NCBI GenBank assembly: GCA_963969395.1
Contig: OZ017797.1
Location: 13,268,001-13,332,000, forward strand
Reading direction: 5' to 3'
Origin: Pseudoscleropodium purum
Lineage: Eukaryota > Streptophyta > Bryopsida > Hypnales > Brachytheciaceae
Length of the DNA stretch: 64,000 nucleotides
The notes beneath the pieces were generated by a model. The model saw nothing but the letters and a program-made list of their open reading frames with translations. It searched no databases and was not told the origin of the DNA. Position numbers and translations under genes: made by a program. Positions 35,301 to 47,740 of the stretch are shown here, piece by piece; position 1 is the first letter of the stretch, and every line of letters begins with the position of its first letter.

Positions 35301-38193
35301 TCAGATACCTATCAAGCGTAGTAACTTCCATCAAGCCGTGGGCATGGATTTTGCCAATTCTCTCAATATACACAGGTCTGCCCTCTTTGTCCACCCCATG
35401 ATACCCTTGAGGATAATAATTCCTCACTTTGTCAATTTCTGTAAAGTTGAAGTCCTGAATAAACAAAACACAGGTGGTCATTGAAGGCTGTGAAATGAAG
35501 TATAGACAATTGAAGCTTCCCAATACATTAGACAAAGGACATATATCACACTAGTTCTAAGTACACATCATCAACATTGACAATCATCCACTCCCTTTAG
35601 AAAACACCGAGTACGGTAGTCAGCTAACACTCGCAGTATCACAGATTCTTTGTGCCGTTGACCATGAGATGGCCACCCTCAAGGACTAGATGCGAGAGAT
35701 ACATCAGTCTAGATCATATTTACATTCGCCAGCTAATACACTCTATGTCATTCCGAACATCAACCTACTATCTAAATTAGATTAAGTTTAGTCAAATCAC
35801 CGGAAATTCCAACCAATTGACCCAACTAATCTAAACTACATCTGAATAAATGCACCCGATACACATGTACCAAGAATTCTTAAACCCACTGTGCAGCTCC
35901 TTCAGTTCATTCAGTGCAGAAGAAAGAAAGACGTCATTGAATCAACACGCCCAACCTAATTAGACCCAGATCAATACAAACCTCTTCGATCGAATCCGTC
36001 TCAAATTCCTTTCGCCAAGCTAACATATTTTTCCACATTTCTGCAGTCCTCTTGACGTCATATTTCCTTGCCTTTGAAAATCTGTACACAATGGGAAAAT
36101 TTCACATAAACATAAAGCATCAATACTAAGATGCCGAGAACGGTAGGTACTCAAAAGTCGAGGAACTTTAGATGGAACCGAAACAGAAAATTAAAGACAG
36201 AAGGACCTTGACATAAGCCGAAAATCAATTAGGCAGAACCAAGATAAAGTGTCCGCATGGTTTCCGTATCCTTCAACTAGTACTATCTATGGCACCAGAA
36301 AACGTGCAGGACAATATGCATTTCAGGATATGTGCAAGATGATGTGCCAATCTGTGACTCATGAGGTGCGAACCTCAATAGAACGCGGTAATCATCATGC
36401 TGCTCAGGCAGAAGATTTTTGGAAATAAGCTCTCGGCGTAGTTCTTCGACAGCCTGTTGCTCCTTTGCATCTCGAACATCCACAATCGGGAGAGACAACT
36501 TTTTCGATCGGTTCAAACCAGCACACCGCCGTCTCTTCAGAGAATCACGAAATTTCGAGGTGGCAATAATGGCACGAATAGCTCCAAATTTTGCTTTACC
36601 GCAGCCGCCTTGGGACTCGTCATCATCATTGGACTCAGCATTATCATTGGAGGAAAATTTGTAGTCTGCATGTGTACCCCGATTTCCATTCGATTCTAAA
36701 AGCCCACGGAAAAGTTCATTAGTTACAACAGCAGTCCCCTATCGATTTTTCATAATTGAAACATCCACGGTTCACAGAGCTAACTAAGTCCCATCCGCAT
36801 GAGTACCATCGAGGGTTGGTTAACAAACAATAGTCTCAAAGGCCGTGACATCTGCTGCTTATCCGTGCCAATACAAGTATGGGCGGAAAAGATACCAACC
36901 TTGACTTTGGGCCCCCATGGCGACCGTATCACAACTACCTCCGGTCCAGACTCCAAGTGAAGTCCGCGGCAATGCTTTTCCAGAAAATGGCGCTCTTGCA
37001 AAGCTTCACGTCCGTAACCTTCGCATAGGTCCTGATCACATAAAAATAAATAGTAGGTAAATTATAATAGTTATCCTCCTGATCCAGAAATTATTCACAA
37101 AATCCTGCTAAGATCGGGCACATCGTTGAATGAATAAGTTCCAGGGATGTAAGACATCCAGGTAGGTTTTATATCGTATTCAAAACGTTAAGCGTCTCAC
37201 GTCACATGCTTTGAACTTGTACAACTTCTTTCGTGATCGCGGTAATCCGCAAGACGATGGGAAATACATATTTCCAGAAATCAAGGGAGGAATCGCGAAA
37301 GAGAGAATATACAGAGAAAGAATCACATCAGCACTAGTTATCGGGAGAATTACATAGGAAACGCAGAGTAACACAAGCGCGCGAATCACGTACATCACGA
37401 TACACGTTTCGTACCAATTGGAACAAATCTACCAAATCAGAAACTCATTGCTCAAGAAAATTCAGATGTCTCCGGAGACAATCGCGAAAAGAAATTTAAA
37501 AAACAATCCTGCTTCCAACCTCCACCGAATTTCCACATCACAACCAAGACTACAATTACAGCAGCAAATGCTTTATCCAACAATGAAAAGTAATGAGTCA
37601 CAAGAACAGAGATCTACAAAAATTAAAACATCAGCGCTAGTTTTCAGGAGCATTAGGAACGACACGCGGAATAGCACAAGCGCGCAAATCACGTACATCA
37701 CGATACGCTATTACTTGCCAATTGCAATTTACCTACCGAATAAGAAAACTCCAAGTCAAACAAAATTCATCATCTCCGGAGACAAACACGGAATGAAAAA
37801 CAAAGCCCACCTGTCTCGAACCTCGCTGCATTTCCATATCAATACCAAAACTACAATAACAGCAACACATCAACCTCCCTCCCTCCCTCCCTTACCGACG
37901 ATGCAAAACCACGCCAATCGATCCCCGCCCCCTCGCTACATTCTCAAAACCCTGAACAACACAAATAGCACCAACTCTAACAACACCAAAACGCAAGCCT
38001 CGTCCTCGATGCGAACGCCCGAAACCAAACCGCGTTCTCGCACAATGCTAATCCTAAGGGACTCCGCTGAAATCAACAAAACACCTGCACAATCACAACG
38101 GCGGCATCCAAATGCAGAAAACCAAATCTCACCGTCTCCAACTTCGCAACGGGCAAGATCGTGCGGCGACATGGCTGAGTTAAGAGAAGACAT
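32351..38193 (-). CDS. Sec14-nodulin (SFH-type) phosphatidylinositol transfer protein
   Basis: Exons in order: about 38193-38143 (uncertain), 37031-36896, 36695-36374, 36081-35982, 35454-35188, 35091-35014, 34926-34825, 34653-34604, 34387-34288, 34076-33984, 33834-33710, 33579-33512, 33348-33032, 32880-32794 and 32392-32351; about 645 residues. An N-terminal basic/acidic segment ([10 protein letters not shown] near residue 120) precedes the CRAL-TRIO N domain ([15 protein letters not shown]). The Sec14 lipid pocket follows, about 205-385, with [43 protein letters not shown] and LPEFLGG. The 403-645 tail holds a hydrophobic stretch ([15 protein letters not shown]), coiled coil and a basic end [13 protein letters not shown]. 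The family exchanges PtdIns/PtdCho and organises phosphoinositide signalling at membranes, with roles in polarised growth in Arabidopsis (COW1/SFH1). Reading through the exon-14 donor would end four residues later instead (VRML). Confidence 0.88.
37285..37870. repeat. Tandem duplication in the first SFH intron
   Basis: Two copies offset by about 303 bp share CACAAGCGCGC, AATCACGTACATCACGATAC, TCTCCGGAGACAA and CAAGACTACAAT/CAAAACTACAAT blocks. They lie in the leader intron of the SFH gene. Confidence 0.75.
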
Positions 38194-38780
38194 GCTCTCT
38201 CTCTCTCTCTCTCACTCACTCTGTCTCTTTGCAGCAATCATGCAAGACAACTAGCGAGTAAAGTGCAAGGCAATAATCGTGGTCTTTTCTCACCTCGATC
38301 AAGGACGGATGGAGAAGCCCGTTAAAGGCACCGACGGATGGTGATCTGCGCAGGCTACGTGTGCCGCATCGCCATGGTCCGCGGGTGGAGTGAGCTTTTA
38401 GCTTACTGAAAGATGGGCTCCTGACGAAGGGACGGAGCTGGAGGTATGTGATTGTGTTCGAATGCTCCTTACTACTGCAGTAGAACAGTAAGTTATTAGG
38501 ACTGGCAAATAATGTAAGGCGCCGTTATGAAAGAACAAAAAAAGCCTGCCTGCCGGTCAGAAGTTTGGTTGCGGTTTCTTGGTGTGACGACTGCACTGCC
38601 GCGCGCTTGCGGCCGGCGCGGCATCTGGTTGGTGGACATAGGGGACAGGTTGACGGTGAGAACGGCGTTGAAGGCCGACATGGGCGAGGTCTGGGGAACT
38701 GACCCCTGACCACACAAGACAAGTGGACACTTATTTTCTGAGGTTCTTGTTTGGGGGTCATAATTTTCTTTTTTTGTCAT
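38194..38780 (-). promoter_or_regulatory. GA-rich 5'UTR and promoter island of SFH gene
   Basis: On the minus strand a GA dinucleotide run (plus-strand CT at 38195-38213) ends two bases before the proposed ATG at 38193, a common look for plant 5'UTRs. The region up to 38.72 kb is GC-rich compared with the spacer beyond. Its short open frames on both strands have no recognisable domain, so I treat it as leader and promoter. Confidence 0.5.
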
Positions 38781-38784
38781 TTAA

Positions 38785-39513
38785 CCCTGGAACGCTCAGG
38801 GAGACATTTCGTGTCTTCTGGATGATTTCAGGTGGTCATAAGAAGACCTCAACAATAGATTTTTCATCCATTCTTTTTTTAATGACTTTGTATGTTGAGT
38901 TACAAAGAGTGTTCAATGGAGTTTTGGGTCTATTTGATGTTTATTTCCATATAATTGAGAAGTAATGAAAAAAAACGGATGGCAAAATTTGCCATTTCAA
39001 TGTATTTCGAAAAATTGAGTAAATCTGAAATTTCTCCTTGAAAATGACTTTTTTTGAGTTTAAGTCCAACTAATGAAATGAAGGTCTTCTACTCTAGTTT
39101 CTACTCCTATTCAAATTTCGGAAAAATTCGTAAAATTGAATATTTTATTGTAATTTGAACTTCAATTGTATTTTTAATGAGAATTAAATGAGAATCATAC
39201 AATGACATGGAAACTGAGTTTATACCATGATTTTTTTTCACTATAATGTACACTCATGGTGAAATTTTCAGATTTTTTGAGATAATTCTTTATTTGATAT
39301 GATTTTTTCTTCACTTTTTCTTCAAAACTTTGCATAAAAATAAAAATTCCCAAAAAAATTTAAAATTTTCATGAATTATAGAAAACATGTAGCTTCATCT
39401 CTAAAAAATAAAAATAAAAATTTTCATACACATCTACATACAAAGTGGCAACAAACTAAGTGAAGACAATGCCGTATGAAACTAGTGGCTATAAGGGCCC
39501 AGGCATTTCAAGG
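38785..39513. mobile_element. Diverged TTAA-flanked piggyBac-like element
   Basis: TTAA lies at 38781-38784 and 39514-39517. The ends CCCTGGAACGCTCAGGG and CCTTGAAATGCCTGGGC (right end reverse-complemented) agree at 10 of 17 positions, mostly by transitions elsewhere. The GGCCCAGGCATTTCAAGG right end resembles the right ends at 20876, 46606 and 52737. The 729-bp AT-rich interior encodes nothing recognised. It sits just upstream of the SFH promoter island. Confidence 0.5.
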
Positions 39514-39519
39514 TTAAGT

Positions 39520-40685
39520 TAGATTGGCATTGAAATCCTTGACCCAAATTAGGAACGGTGTCCATGTGGACCAGTGAAACCCACCAATCAATGGTGGAAT
39601 GGGAGTCTGGTTTTTCTAGAATTCCCATTTCATCGTTGGTTGTTGGATTTTACTAGCCTCTAACTCGACATAGAAGGCAATCCTTGGATCCTCAAAAAAC
39701 AATTGAGGTGTCCTTTGGGTTCATTTAACACATGGAAGAAGAAGGTACATTGAATAAGGATTCCACCAATTAAAAAAATAAACTTGTTTTTTTAATTGGT
39801 AGAGTTGTTACTAGGGGTAAGTTTCCAAATAGATTGAGGGCAATAAGAAGGGCCCATGGGTGAATGAGTGAAAAATGTTAGATATGAAAGGTGTGTATAA
39901 TCCAAAATTGCTCTCATATATCGAGTCTAGTGCATCATTTTAGTAACAAATTATTTATTTATTTAGATAAATACTCTTATCATATTTATTTGGTAATTTA
40001 TAATAATTTCATTAAACTAAAATTAATTATTGACAAGTGAGGGTCACTAAAAGGGTCCTATTAGAGCGTTTGATACTAATCTATCAAATTCACATTATTT
40101 GTAATTTATTTATATGAGTGTAGGCTTAAATTTCTCTATATTGTACTAATTTCTACACAAAGTTCTTGTATAGTTATACTAATTTTGAACCCTCAAGTAG
40201 GAAAATAAATTAGTGTAGTACTTAATTCACTTCTAGAAAATGATGTCTTAGTCAACAAAAATTGACAAGTTTTTGTTGATTTGGATACTATATGACTATG
40301 TCAATTGTTTTAACATTTTTCTTTGTTCATTTGAAATCCAAAAGTTTCAAATACATTTTCGTTATTTGGACAATGTTTTAATCACCTTGAATGGAATTCT
40401 ATGTTGAAAAACATTTAATTAGAAGAATGTAGACAAGCTTTCTATGCCTTAGTGATAGAAGAGAGGTAGCTTTGGTGATGGAAGTCAAGAGAAGACATGC
40501 TTTTTATACAAATGGGGTAGTAGAAGGTAGGACAAACTATATGGAATATGCGAACTATTCATAGGTTTTAATCCTTGTGCAATTGGCCCAACATGAAAGG
40601 AATACCTAATTCTTGTATTTTTATGAGGTATTGTACAAAGAATGTTGGTACATGAACGGTGAGTAGGAATTTGCAATATTGGCAT
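39520..40685. other. Spacer without recognised feature
   Basis: AT-rich DNA beyond the TTAA element; no coding, RNA or repeat structure that I can support. Confidence 0.4.
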
Positions 40686-40689
40686 TTTT

Positions 40690-41035
40690 TTTAAAGAGGA
40701 TAAAAAGGATGAAAAAGTGGATGAAGTTTTATGAAATAATCGATGAAATTTTTGGAAAAGGCAATGAAAGGGTTAGAGAAAAATGGATGAAAGTTCATTA
40801 AAAAAATTTAAGAGAAGTTGGACTATTGGAAAAAATGGATGAAAGTAGATAAATAAAATAGATGAAAGTAGTTGGATTACTTGGATGAAATGGATGAAAA
40901 AAGTGGATTAGAAAAATGGATGAAATCAAAAGATGAAAAAATTAAATGGAACAATTGGATGAAATTATCTAATTACAATGTATGACATAAATGAATGAAA
41001 AAAGTTGGAAAAAATGGATGAAGGATTAGGGAAGG
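40690..41035. repeat. GGATGAAA-type degenerate minisatellite
   Basis: The words ATGGATGAAA, AGATGAAAGT and close variants recur about a dozen times at 15-40 base spacing, forming an irregular purine-rich array on the plus strand. The stretch has no stable reading frame. Confidence 0.7.
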
Positions 41036-42370
41036 TAAAGAAGAGTAAGGATTTAGGTATGAGAGCTAGATGTGGAGAGCATGAAAATAAATAAAAAATT
41101 AGGGGTCTTATTTTAAGAAAAATTCGAAATCCTATTACCGTGAAGAGAAATACCTAGAATTGTAAATTCAATTTGTTTTAAATAATTTAGATTGATTTTT
41201 TAAATCCAAGCTTGACCTAAAGTCTTGGAATTTTGGAAGCTCAAACCTATAGCCATGTCCAGATGTAAGCATTATGATCCTTTAAACATTTGAAGTCTTA
41301 AATGAGAGTTCAATACAATGATAAATGAACAAAGAATTGGATATTGAAGTTTCATTTATGAAATAGAAGAGACCCCATTATTGTATATTTTTCATTAGAA
41401 TTTAATTATTGGAGTAAAAAAGCATGGAAAGTGGTGGATTTCAAAAAAAATAATGAGGTTAACATATAAAATGATGGTTTACCATTTTAGTGAAAGTGGG
41501 AGGAGATCTATGACCATCAATCAAGACTTAGAATGATAAGATTAATTAGTTTAAAATAAAATAAATGAAAACCATAATTTTATAGTACTACCAAAAAATG
41601 ACACCTATAGCAATGACATGATATTGAAACTATTAAGATTATAGGCATTTGTGAAACATTTACAAACAAATCTAGTTTTGAAAATAGGCATAGAAGACCA
41701 ATACTTATGCAAAAAAGAAGATGCAATAATTTAAATTGTTTGATCCATTTGCATATATCATTTAAATTTGCACAACTTCATGTTTGCATATTAGAACAAA
41801 AATAAAGAATATACTACAAAATTGTAGGGCAATTTAGAGACACGATAGTCAACCCCATTGAAAATGAAACCATTCAAAAACCACCATTAGAGTTGCAATC
41901 ACTCAAGGCAACACCTTTGATCACAAATTCTTTTCTTTGATTTGCCTCTATATTCAAAAACCATTTAACCTCTGGATTATCTTGATGTTTTCGTTGATTC
42001 AATACAGGAAAGGGGGCTTCAACATATGTATGAGCAATCCTTTCTATGAAAATAGGGATATTGAAATTGAAAGGCGGGCTCTATTCATTTGTATCTTGCA
42101 CTTATTCTACTATGATGCTTCTACAAGACAAAAAATAAAGGTTGCAATAAGTAAAATACAATGCGAAAATCATTTAAGAAGAATGTTATATATTTGTATA
42201 ATAGATGTTTATGAAAAAACAAGTAAGCTACAACTTACACACAAGAGATGAATTGATTCCTCTTTGGTTTCTTTGAGACGTGCAATTCGCGCCACCTCTC
42301 TTCTTACTACTAATTAAATTATAAAGTCTAACTTTCTTCTAATTAAATTATAAAGTGTAATTTTTAGTCC
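41036..42370. other. AT-rich spacer without recognised gene
   Basis: The longest open frame (about 104 codons at 41937-42251) has no recognisable domain or splice support. Confidence 0.35.
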
Positions 42371-42373
42371 TAT

Positions 42374-43292
42374 CACTAGAAGAAAATGAGGGTTTTTGCA
42401 ACTACAATGTGCAACTCGTTTTGTAGTTGCATAAGATGTTTGCAACTAGGTGGCAATGTAGAGCCCGTAGTTGTACTGAACAAGTTGCATTAGTTGCAAA
42501 CTAGTTGTGGGTTTTTTTGTCATCTGACACCATGCAAAGAACTTCATCTTTGTGTGCAATTTATTTGCAAGTTGTTTGCAAGTTGAAGATTTTTAGATTT
42601 TAAAATATTAATCTCAATGATTTGTAGATTCCAAAATTTCATATCTACTTTATTTTTTATTTTAGAATTTCAGAACTATCTTTTTTTAGATTTTAGAATT
42701 TCAAATCTACCTTTTTTTAGATTTTAAAATTTCAGATCTTATTTCTTCTTAGATTTCAAATCTATTTTCTTCCTAAATTTCAGAAATTCAATTTCATAGA
42801 TTTAAAACTCTTTAATTTTAATTCTTTTTTTATTTCTATCAAATTGTAGATATCTTAGAATTCTATCAGTAAAATTCTTTGTAAATGACTATAACAACTT
42901 ACGAGTCTTATATGTTCAATCTAATAGTATTTTTTACAATTGATATAAGACAAATGAGAATGAACTTTGAAAGCAACTAAGAAATAACTAGAGTGCAACT
43001 AAGAAACAACTCATGTACAACTAGTGTTCAACTAAGAAACAACTTACAACTATGCAATTGTCATTTTACAGTTGCATAACAATTGCATAGGACACTAGTT
43101 GTTTCCTAGTCATTTTTTGCAACTATAAAATGACTACTTTGCAACTAAACAATGTATGAATGTTGTAAAACAACAACATAAAACAATTACATTAGATTTG
43201 GTGCTAATAGAGAAGAAACTAATTGCTTGATAGTTGCATAGGACACTAGTTGCATAGTAGTCAATTGTGGCGGGCATGTTTTTCTTCTAATG
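42374..43292. mobile_element. Non-autonomous CACTA (En/Spm-type) element
   Basis: The left end is CACTAGAAGAAAA and the right end, reverse-complemented, is CATTAGAAGAAAA: 12 of 13 matches to each other and close to the classical plant CACTA terminus. A 3-bp target duplication TAT flanks it (42371-42373 and 43293-43295), as this superfamily makes. Numerous TAGTTGCA / TTGCAACTA words in both orientations fill the subterminal regions, the expected transposase-binding repeats. The interior also holds degenerate AGATTTTAGAATTTCA iterations near 42590-42790. At 919 bp it encodes no transposase. Confidence 0.85.
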
Positions 43293-43435
43293 TATCTATG
43301 TGTTGTTTTTTTGCTTATATGATAGTTTGTATTGGGCTAGTTTTTGACCTACTATGTAGTAACCATTTATTGAGCAAATTTAAAAATAAATTCTTCTTCT
43401 TCTTCTTATTATTATTTTAATTTGACCATCATAGC

Positions 43436-45519
43436 AAAATGGACAACAATTTTTCGTTAGGTACTGTTCAAGAAAACACAACCAAAGAATACAAAAGACA
43501 TCAAGACTATTTGTTAATTTTTGCTATGGTGGTCACTATTTTCTTACTAGTAGTAGATGGCTTCTTGATGAAGTCAAAGGTTGTTGATGGACATTCATTA
43601 ATCATGGTACAATATCCAATACATGTGGATAAAAAACTTTGTAACCCTTTGTTGAGTCCTTGAAAGACAATATTTTAGGGTCATTTTTTGGTTCACAAAA
43701 AACATTTGCACTTGGTTATTGAGTTGTTTACTAGAGATGAGCATGGTTTGTTGGATGAAGATATAAAGGTAAAGGAGAAACATAACTATCCAACTATACA
43801 ATATATTTGATTTCTTCAAGTTGGAGCATATTTAGAAAAATTACATTTCTGGAATAGTTGGAAAAGGAGTCTTTACACTCAAAGATAATTGTGTTGGTTT
43901 CAACAAAACCAATATGACATTTTTCTACAATTTCTAGTTTTCAATGCAAAATTTTGTGTTGAAAATGTTCTTAGTGTTAAGAAAAAATGTTTATTAGGCA
44001 CAACCATTCACTTAAAAGTGTTATGAGCATTCTTAGAGATTTTCTATGGACATGGAATAATGTATAAGAAGGTAATTCTTGCTTCATTTGTCATTTATAT
44101 GCTTTATTATGGAACAAAGTACACCCTTCATCAAAAGCATGGTCATACAATTGGAAGGAATTGGATGAGTAGGGAGACTCACATCAATTGCCTTCTATCT
44201 TGTCATGCTATTGTTAATTAGTTTGAAATGATGAGAAATAACTACCCCCATTTGCCATGCCCATTAAGTAACATTGGTTCAAATTATTGTGATGACTTTT
44301 TTCCCTCCTTGGACAACAAGTGAAGAACAAACATACATTTTCTATTGCAGAAGCAATTGAAAGATGTTGTCATATTGGTCAAATTGAGCAAATTAAATAT
44401 TCTGATGATGGAATATCATTTGCTAAGTCTCGACAAAAGAAGAATATATGGTAGTTATCACATGTCAAAGTAGCAAGTTTTAACTTGTATGATTATACTT
44501 TAGTGATTGATGTAAATCTTAAGAATGCTTGGTGTGAAGGCACTATCATGGCACAAAACAGGGTTGAGAGGGCTGCCATAAAGGAAGTACTTCAAACATC
44601 ATGGAAGTGGACTGACCCTTGTCTTCCTTATTTTAGTCACGAATCATTAGCTCATAATACACATGAAAATTGTATAGAGAGAACTAACAATCATACTGTT
44701 GATGATGGATCTCTTATTGAAGCCACAATAGTTTTACAATCAAGTTTGTTTCATGATGAACAAAGTGATGATGTAGATAGTAGATTTTTGAGTGAAGGCT
44801 CAAAGAATATTTTGAAGCACTCTTCTACAATTGAAGCACAAGGTAAAAGTCAAGTGTAAAAAATGAAATTAATTTTTGAATTGAACATACATTCCCATGA
44901 TAACTTGCTTTTAGATAGGTTTAGACGTGTGAGGTATAAAAGTATAGATTGAGATGCTTATGTGTATGATGATGATTAAGCGCATGTTGGATTGTTTGAT
45001 GATCTAGGGCTTTTATTTGATGAGGGTAAACGGAAGTTGATAGGGCACATTAGAAGGGTGTAGAAAATAGTCAAGGTTGTTGGAAAAAAAAGAGCTCAAG
45101 TAGATTATGTATAAAGTGTTTCACTTTCTAATGAGAAAATCAGTATATTACCAAAGTATTACAAGCACATTGCAAGATTGTAGTACACATATGGAGGTTA
45201 TAAAGGAGCTGAATGTGACTTCATTGGCTTGGAGAGTATTGTATGTATTGTTACAATAGTCATTGATGCAGATAAGGATGTTTGTACATTTGTTGTAGAA
45301 GATTGTAATACCTTGGACAAATATATGGATTGTGAGATGAAGCATAGAAGCTTATATAGTGGGATTAGAAGTAGGGAGAAAGAATGTTGTACATCTAAAA
45401 TTGCCACAATTCCTCTCAAAAGAGGGAGACCTCAAAAGGCCCTTGTAATATCAATAATTACTATTTTTACATCAACTTCTAACATACCTATTAGGCGCTC
45501 TACAAGATTAACAAAATAG
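43436..45519 (+). pseudogene. Decayed coding region of unknown family, AT-hook-like tail
   Basis: Readable plus-strand protein extends for about 2 kb but changes frame and hits many stops. The best preserved parts are 43439-43663, 44485-44859 (including NAWCEGTIMAQNRVERAAIKE) and 45229-45519. The last contains KRGRPQK (45418-45438), a minor-groove AT-hook-like motif, and ends IPIRRSTRLTK. This looks like an old transposon or repeated gene; I do not recognise the family, and no flanking repeats were found. The CACTA element ends only about 140 bp upstream. Confidence 0.4.
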
Positions 45520-45759
45520 GTGTTTTAATTCTTCATATAAATTGTGAAGTTTTTTTTAATATATATGCAATCCAACATTTTCTACAACTATTTTATATAA
45601 TTTGGTCTTCACCCTAATTTTTGGTCATTTCAATTCTATATAATTTTTACAAAACCCAATCTCTAAGTCATTTTAATGCCAATGCCCCCTATGTATAATA
45701 TAGGACTTGCATACCTAAGATTTTAAATCGAATTTAAAGTGTTGTAACTTTTGCATTTG

Positions 45760-46606
45760 ATGTCCAAATTCAATAAAATTTATTGGAAAATTTGTTCTCT
45801 CTCTTCTAGTTTGTGTGGTAAAATTTTCAGATTGATGCAAGATGGACCAATTTTTAGGAAGCCCATCAAAGTTCAATTTGAATTCACCGAACTACATTTG
45901 ATGGTTGCAACTTTGGAGGCTTGTATCTCTTTTATGCAACATTTGTTTTCAATAAAATTTATTGGATTATAATTTTCTTTAAGTCTAGTTATTGAAGTAA
46001 AATTTTCATGTCAAGCCAAGTTGTTTTGAATGTTTGGGAGCACTTCAAAGTTCAAAATCTAGACATTTATGAATTATGGTGAACTTTGGCGGCTTGCTTT
46101 TTCTTCATAAAGTATTCATTTCTAATAATTTATTTTGGAAAAATTGCACATACTAGTTTTGTTTGAGTGATTAAAATTTCATATCAATCCAAAAAGTTTT
46201 GAGTGACCGAGAAGCATTTTAGTAGAAGTAGGTTGAGCCTTAGATGTGTTTTTTTTGACATTTTAAAGCCATTTTGCAAACACTATGAGTCAATTGAATG
46301 ATATTTTTTCTCACTACTGTCTTTGTATGCTGGTTTTGAATCACTTTATAGTAAAAAGTTTTTTCATTTGAGTAGGTTTAGAAATCAAATATCACCTCCA
46401 CATGTGTTTGTTGGAAAATTTTAGTATCCTTTTTCAACACTTAAAAGATTATAATCTTGCAATCTATGTGGCCAAATGACTCATTTACAACATATACCCT
46501 ACAAGATTGTTTGGTTGAGATCTCTATAATTTAATGACATTTAGATCTATAGTATTTCAAAAGCAAAGATGTTTTTGAACCTTGAAAGGCCCTAGGCTTT
46601 GAGGGG
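45760..46606. repeat. Dispersed repeat copy 2, piggyBac-like right end
   Basis: Homologous to 19987-20876 in the same orientation, with the same internal GTGGTAAAATTTTCA-type tandem units. It ends GGCCCTAGGCTTTGAGGGG followed by TTAA (46607-46610). The left terminus is missing, as in copy 1. Confidence 0.65.
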
Positions 46607-46949
46607 TTAAAGATTAATAGTCTTTAAATTGATACTCTTTATTATATAAGATAGAACTTAGGGGTGAGAAGAATCCTCTTTTGGAGATTAATCTCTCTCT
46701 ATGGTCAAATTGTGATTTGAGCTCCTTGTTAAACGTTCTTGTTCATAAGTATATTTTGTATTCATTGTGATTTGAAGTTGCAAGTTGTGGTAGGTTTGTA
46801 ATAAACTAATAGTGACCATACAATTTTCTTTTGTAATAAACATTGTGTAAAAATGTAGTAAATTTGTGTGTTTGACATTGGATTTAAAACACTATACACT
46901 TGATTCAAACAAGAAGAATAGTATATGCATACTATCCTTATTTAGCAGT

Positions 46950-47740
46950 GTTGTTTTGTGAGCATGTGAGCAAGAGCCTATGAGTCTTGGAGCAAGGATT
47001 ATGTAAACATTGAGCTCAAAAATTTGAAGAAGCTCTAAAAAACTTAATAATATTTCTAAAATACACTCCATCTAAAAATTTTGTGCAAAACTTACTATTT
47101 TTAGTAAAATTTTTGTACCTATTCCTATGGACCTATTATCACGAACCTATTATTGTGAATCTATTATCGTAGTTATGTAGAATTCAAATGAAAATTATAA
47201 TTTTCAATGTTGTGTCTAAAATATTAGAAGTATACATTATGAAAATGATGAACTCAATTGATATAAAAGATGAATGGAGATGAAAATAAGTTTATATAAA
47301 ATATTGGTTGATCACTATCATATAGCAATGTGGGTTTTTTGGAAGCTAATAGGAGGGTACCAATCATTTTCTTTTGATGCATTGTTGTTGGACTTGTTTA
47401 GATTTTAGAAAAAAAATTGTTGATAAGAATTATTTTTATATATAGTGATCTTTGTCACAGTGAATTTTATTTGGGTTGATTATTGTCTTTTAACATCATA
47501 GATCTTCTTAAGGTCAATAGAAGGATACTAACACTTCTTTTTTGATTTACAAATCAATGAATTTATTTAGATTTTAGAAATAAAAATTTGTTCATAGGAA
47601 TTCATTACATTTAAAAAGAGCTTAGATGCATTGAATTTCATTTTTGTTGATCACTATCTTGTAATAGCATAGGTCTTCTATAATGTTGCTAGCATGTGAG
47701 CATGAGCCTGAGAGCGGTGAGTGCGGATTGTGTGAGCCTA
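46950..47740. repeat. Dispersed repeat with GTGAGCATGTGAGC-type ends, copy 1
   Basis: Similar GTGAGCATGTGAGCAAGAG and AGCATGTGAGCATGAGCC blocks lie at both ends (near 46960 and 47690) in direct orientation. Between them are two related sub-blocks with AGATTTTAGAAA followed by TTGTT(G/C)ATA. An opposite-orientation relative lies at 60550-61430. Confidence 0.45.

Noticed and set aside
2859..38193. Functional cluster of inositol-related genes (paladin-like and SFH)
   Set aside because: They are about 21 kb apart on the same strand with an unrelated gene and repeats between; plant clusters of this kind are not expected, so chance is the simpler reading.
37418..38254. 278-codon open frame on the plus strand
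   Set aside because: It is antisense to the SFH leader intron and first exon, has Asn/Thr/Ser/Gln-biased composition from the tandem duplication, and shows no domain. Judged a chance frame.
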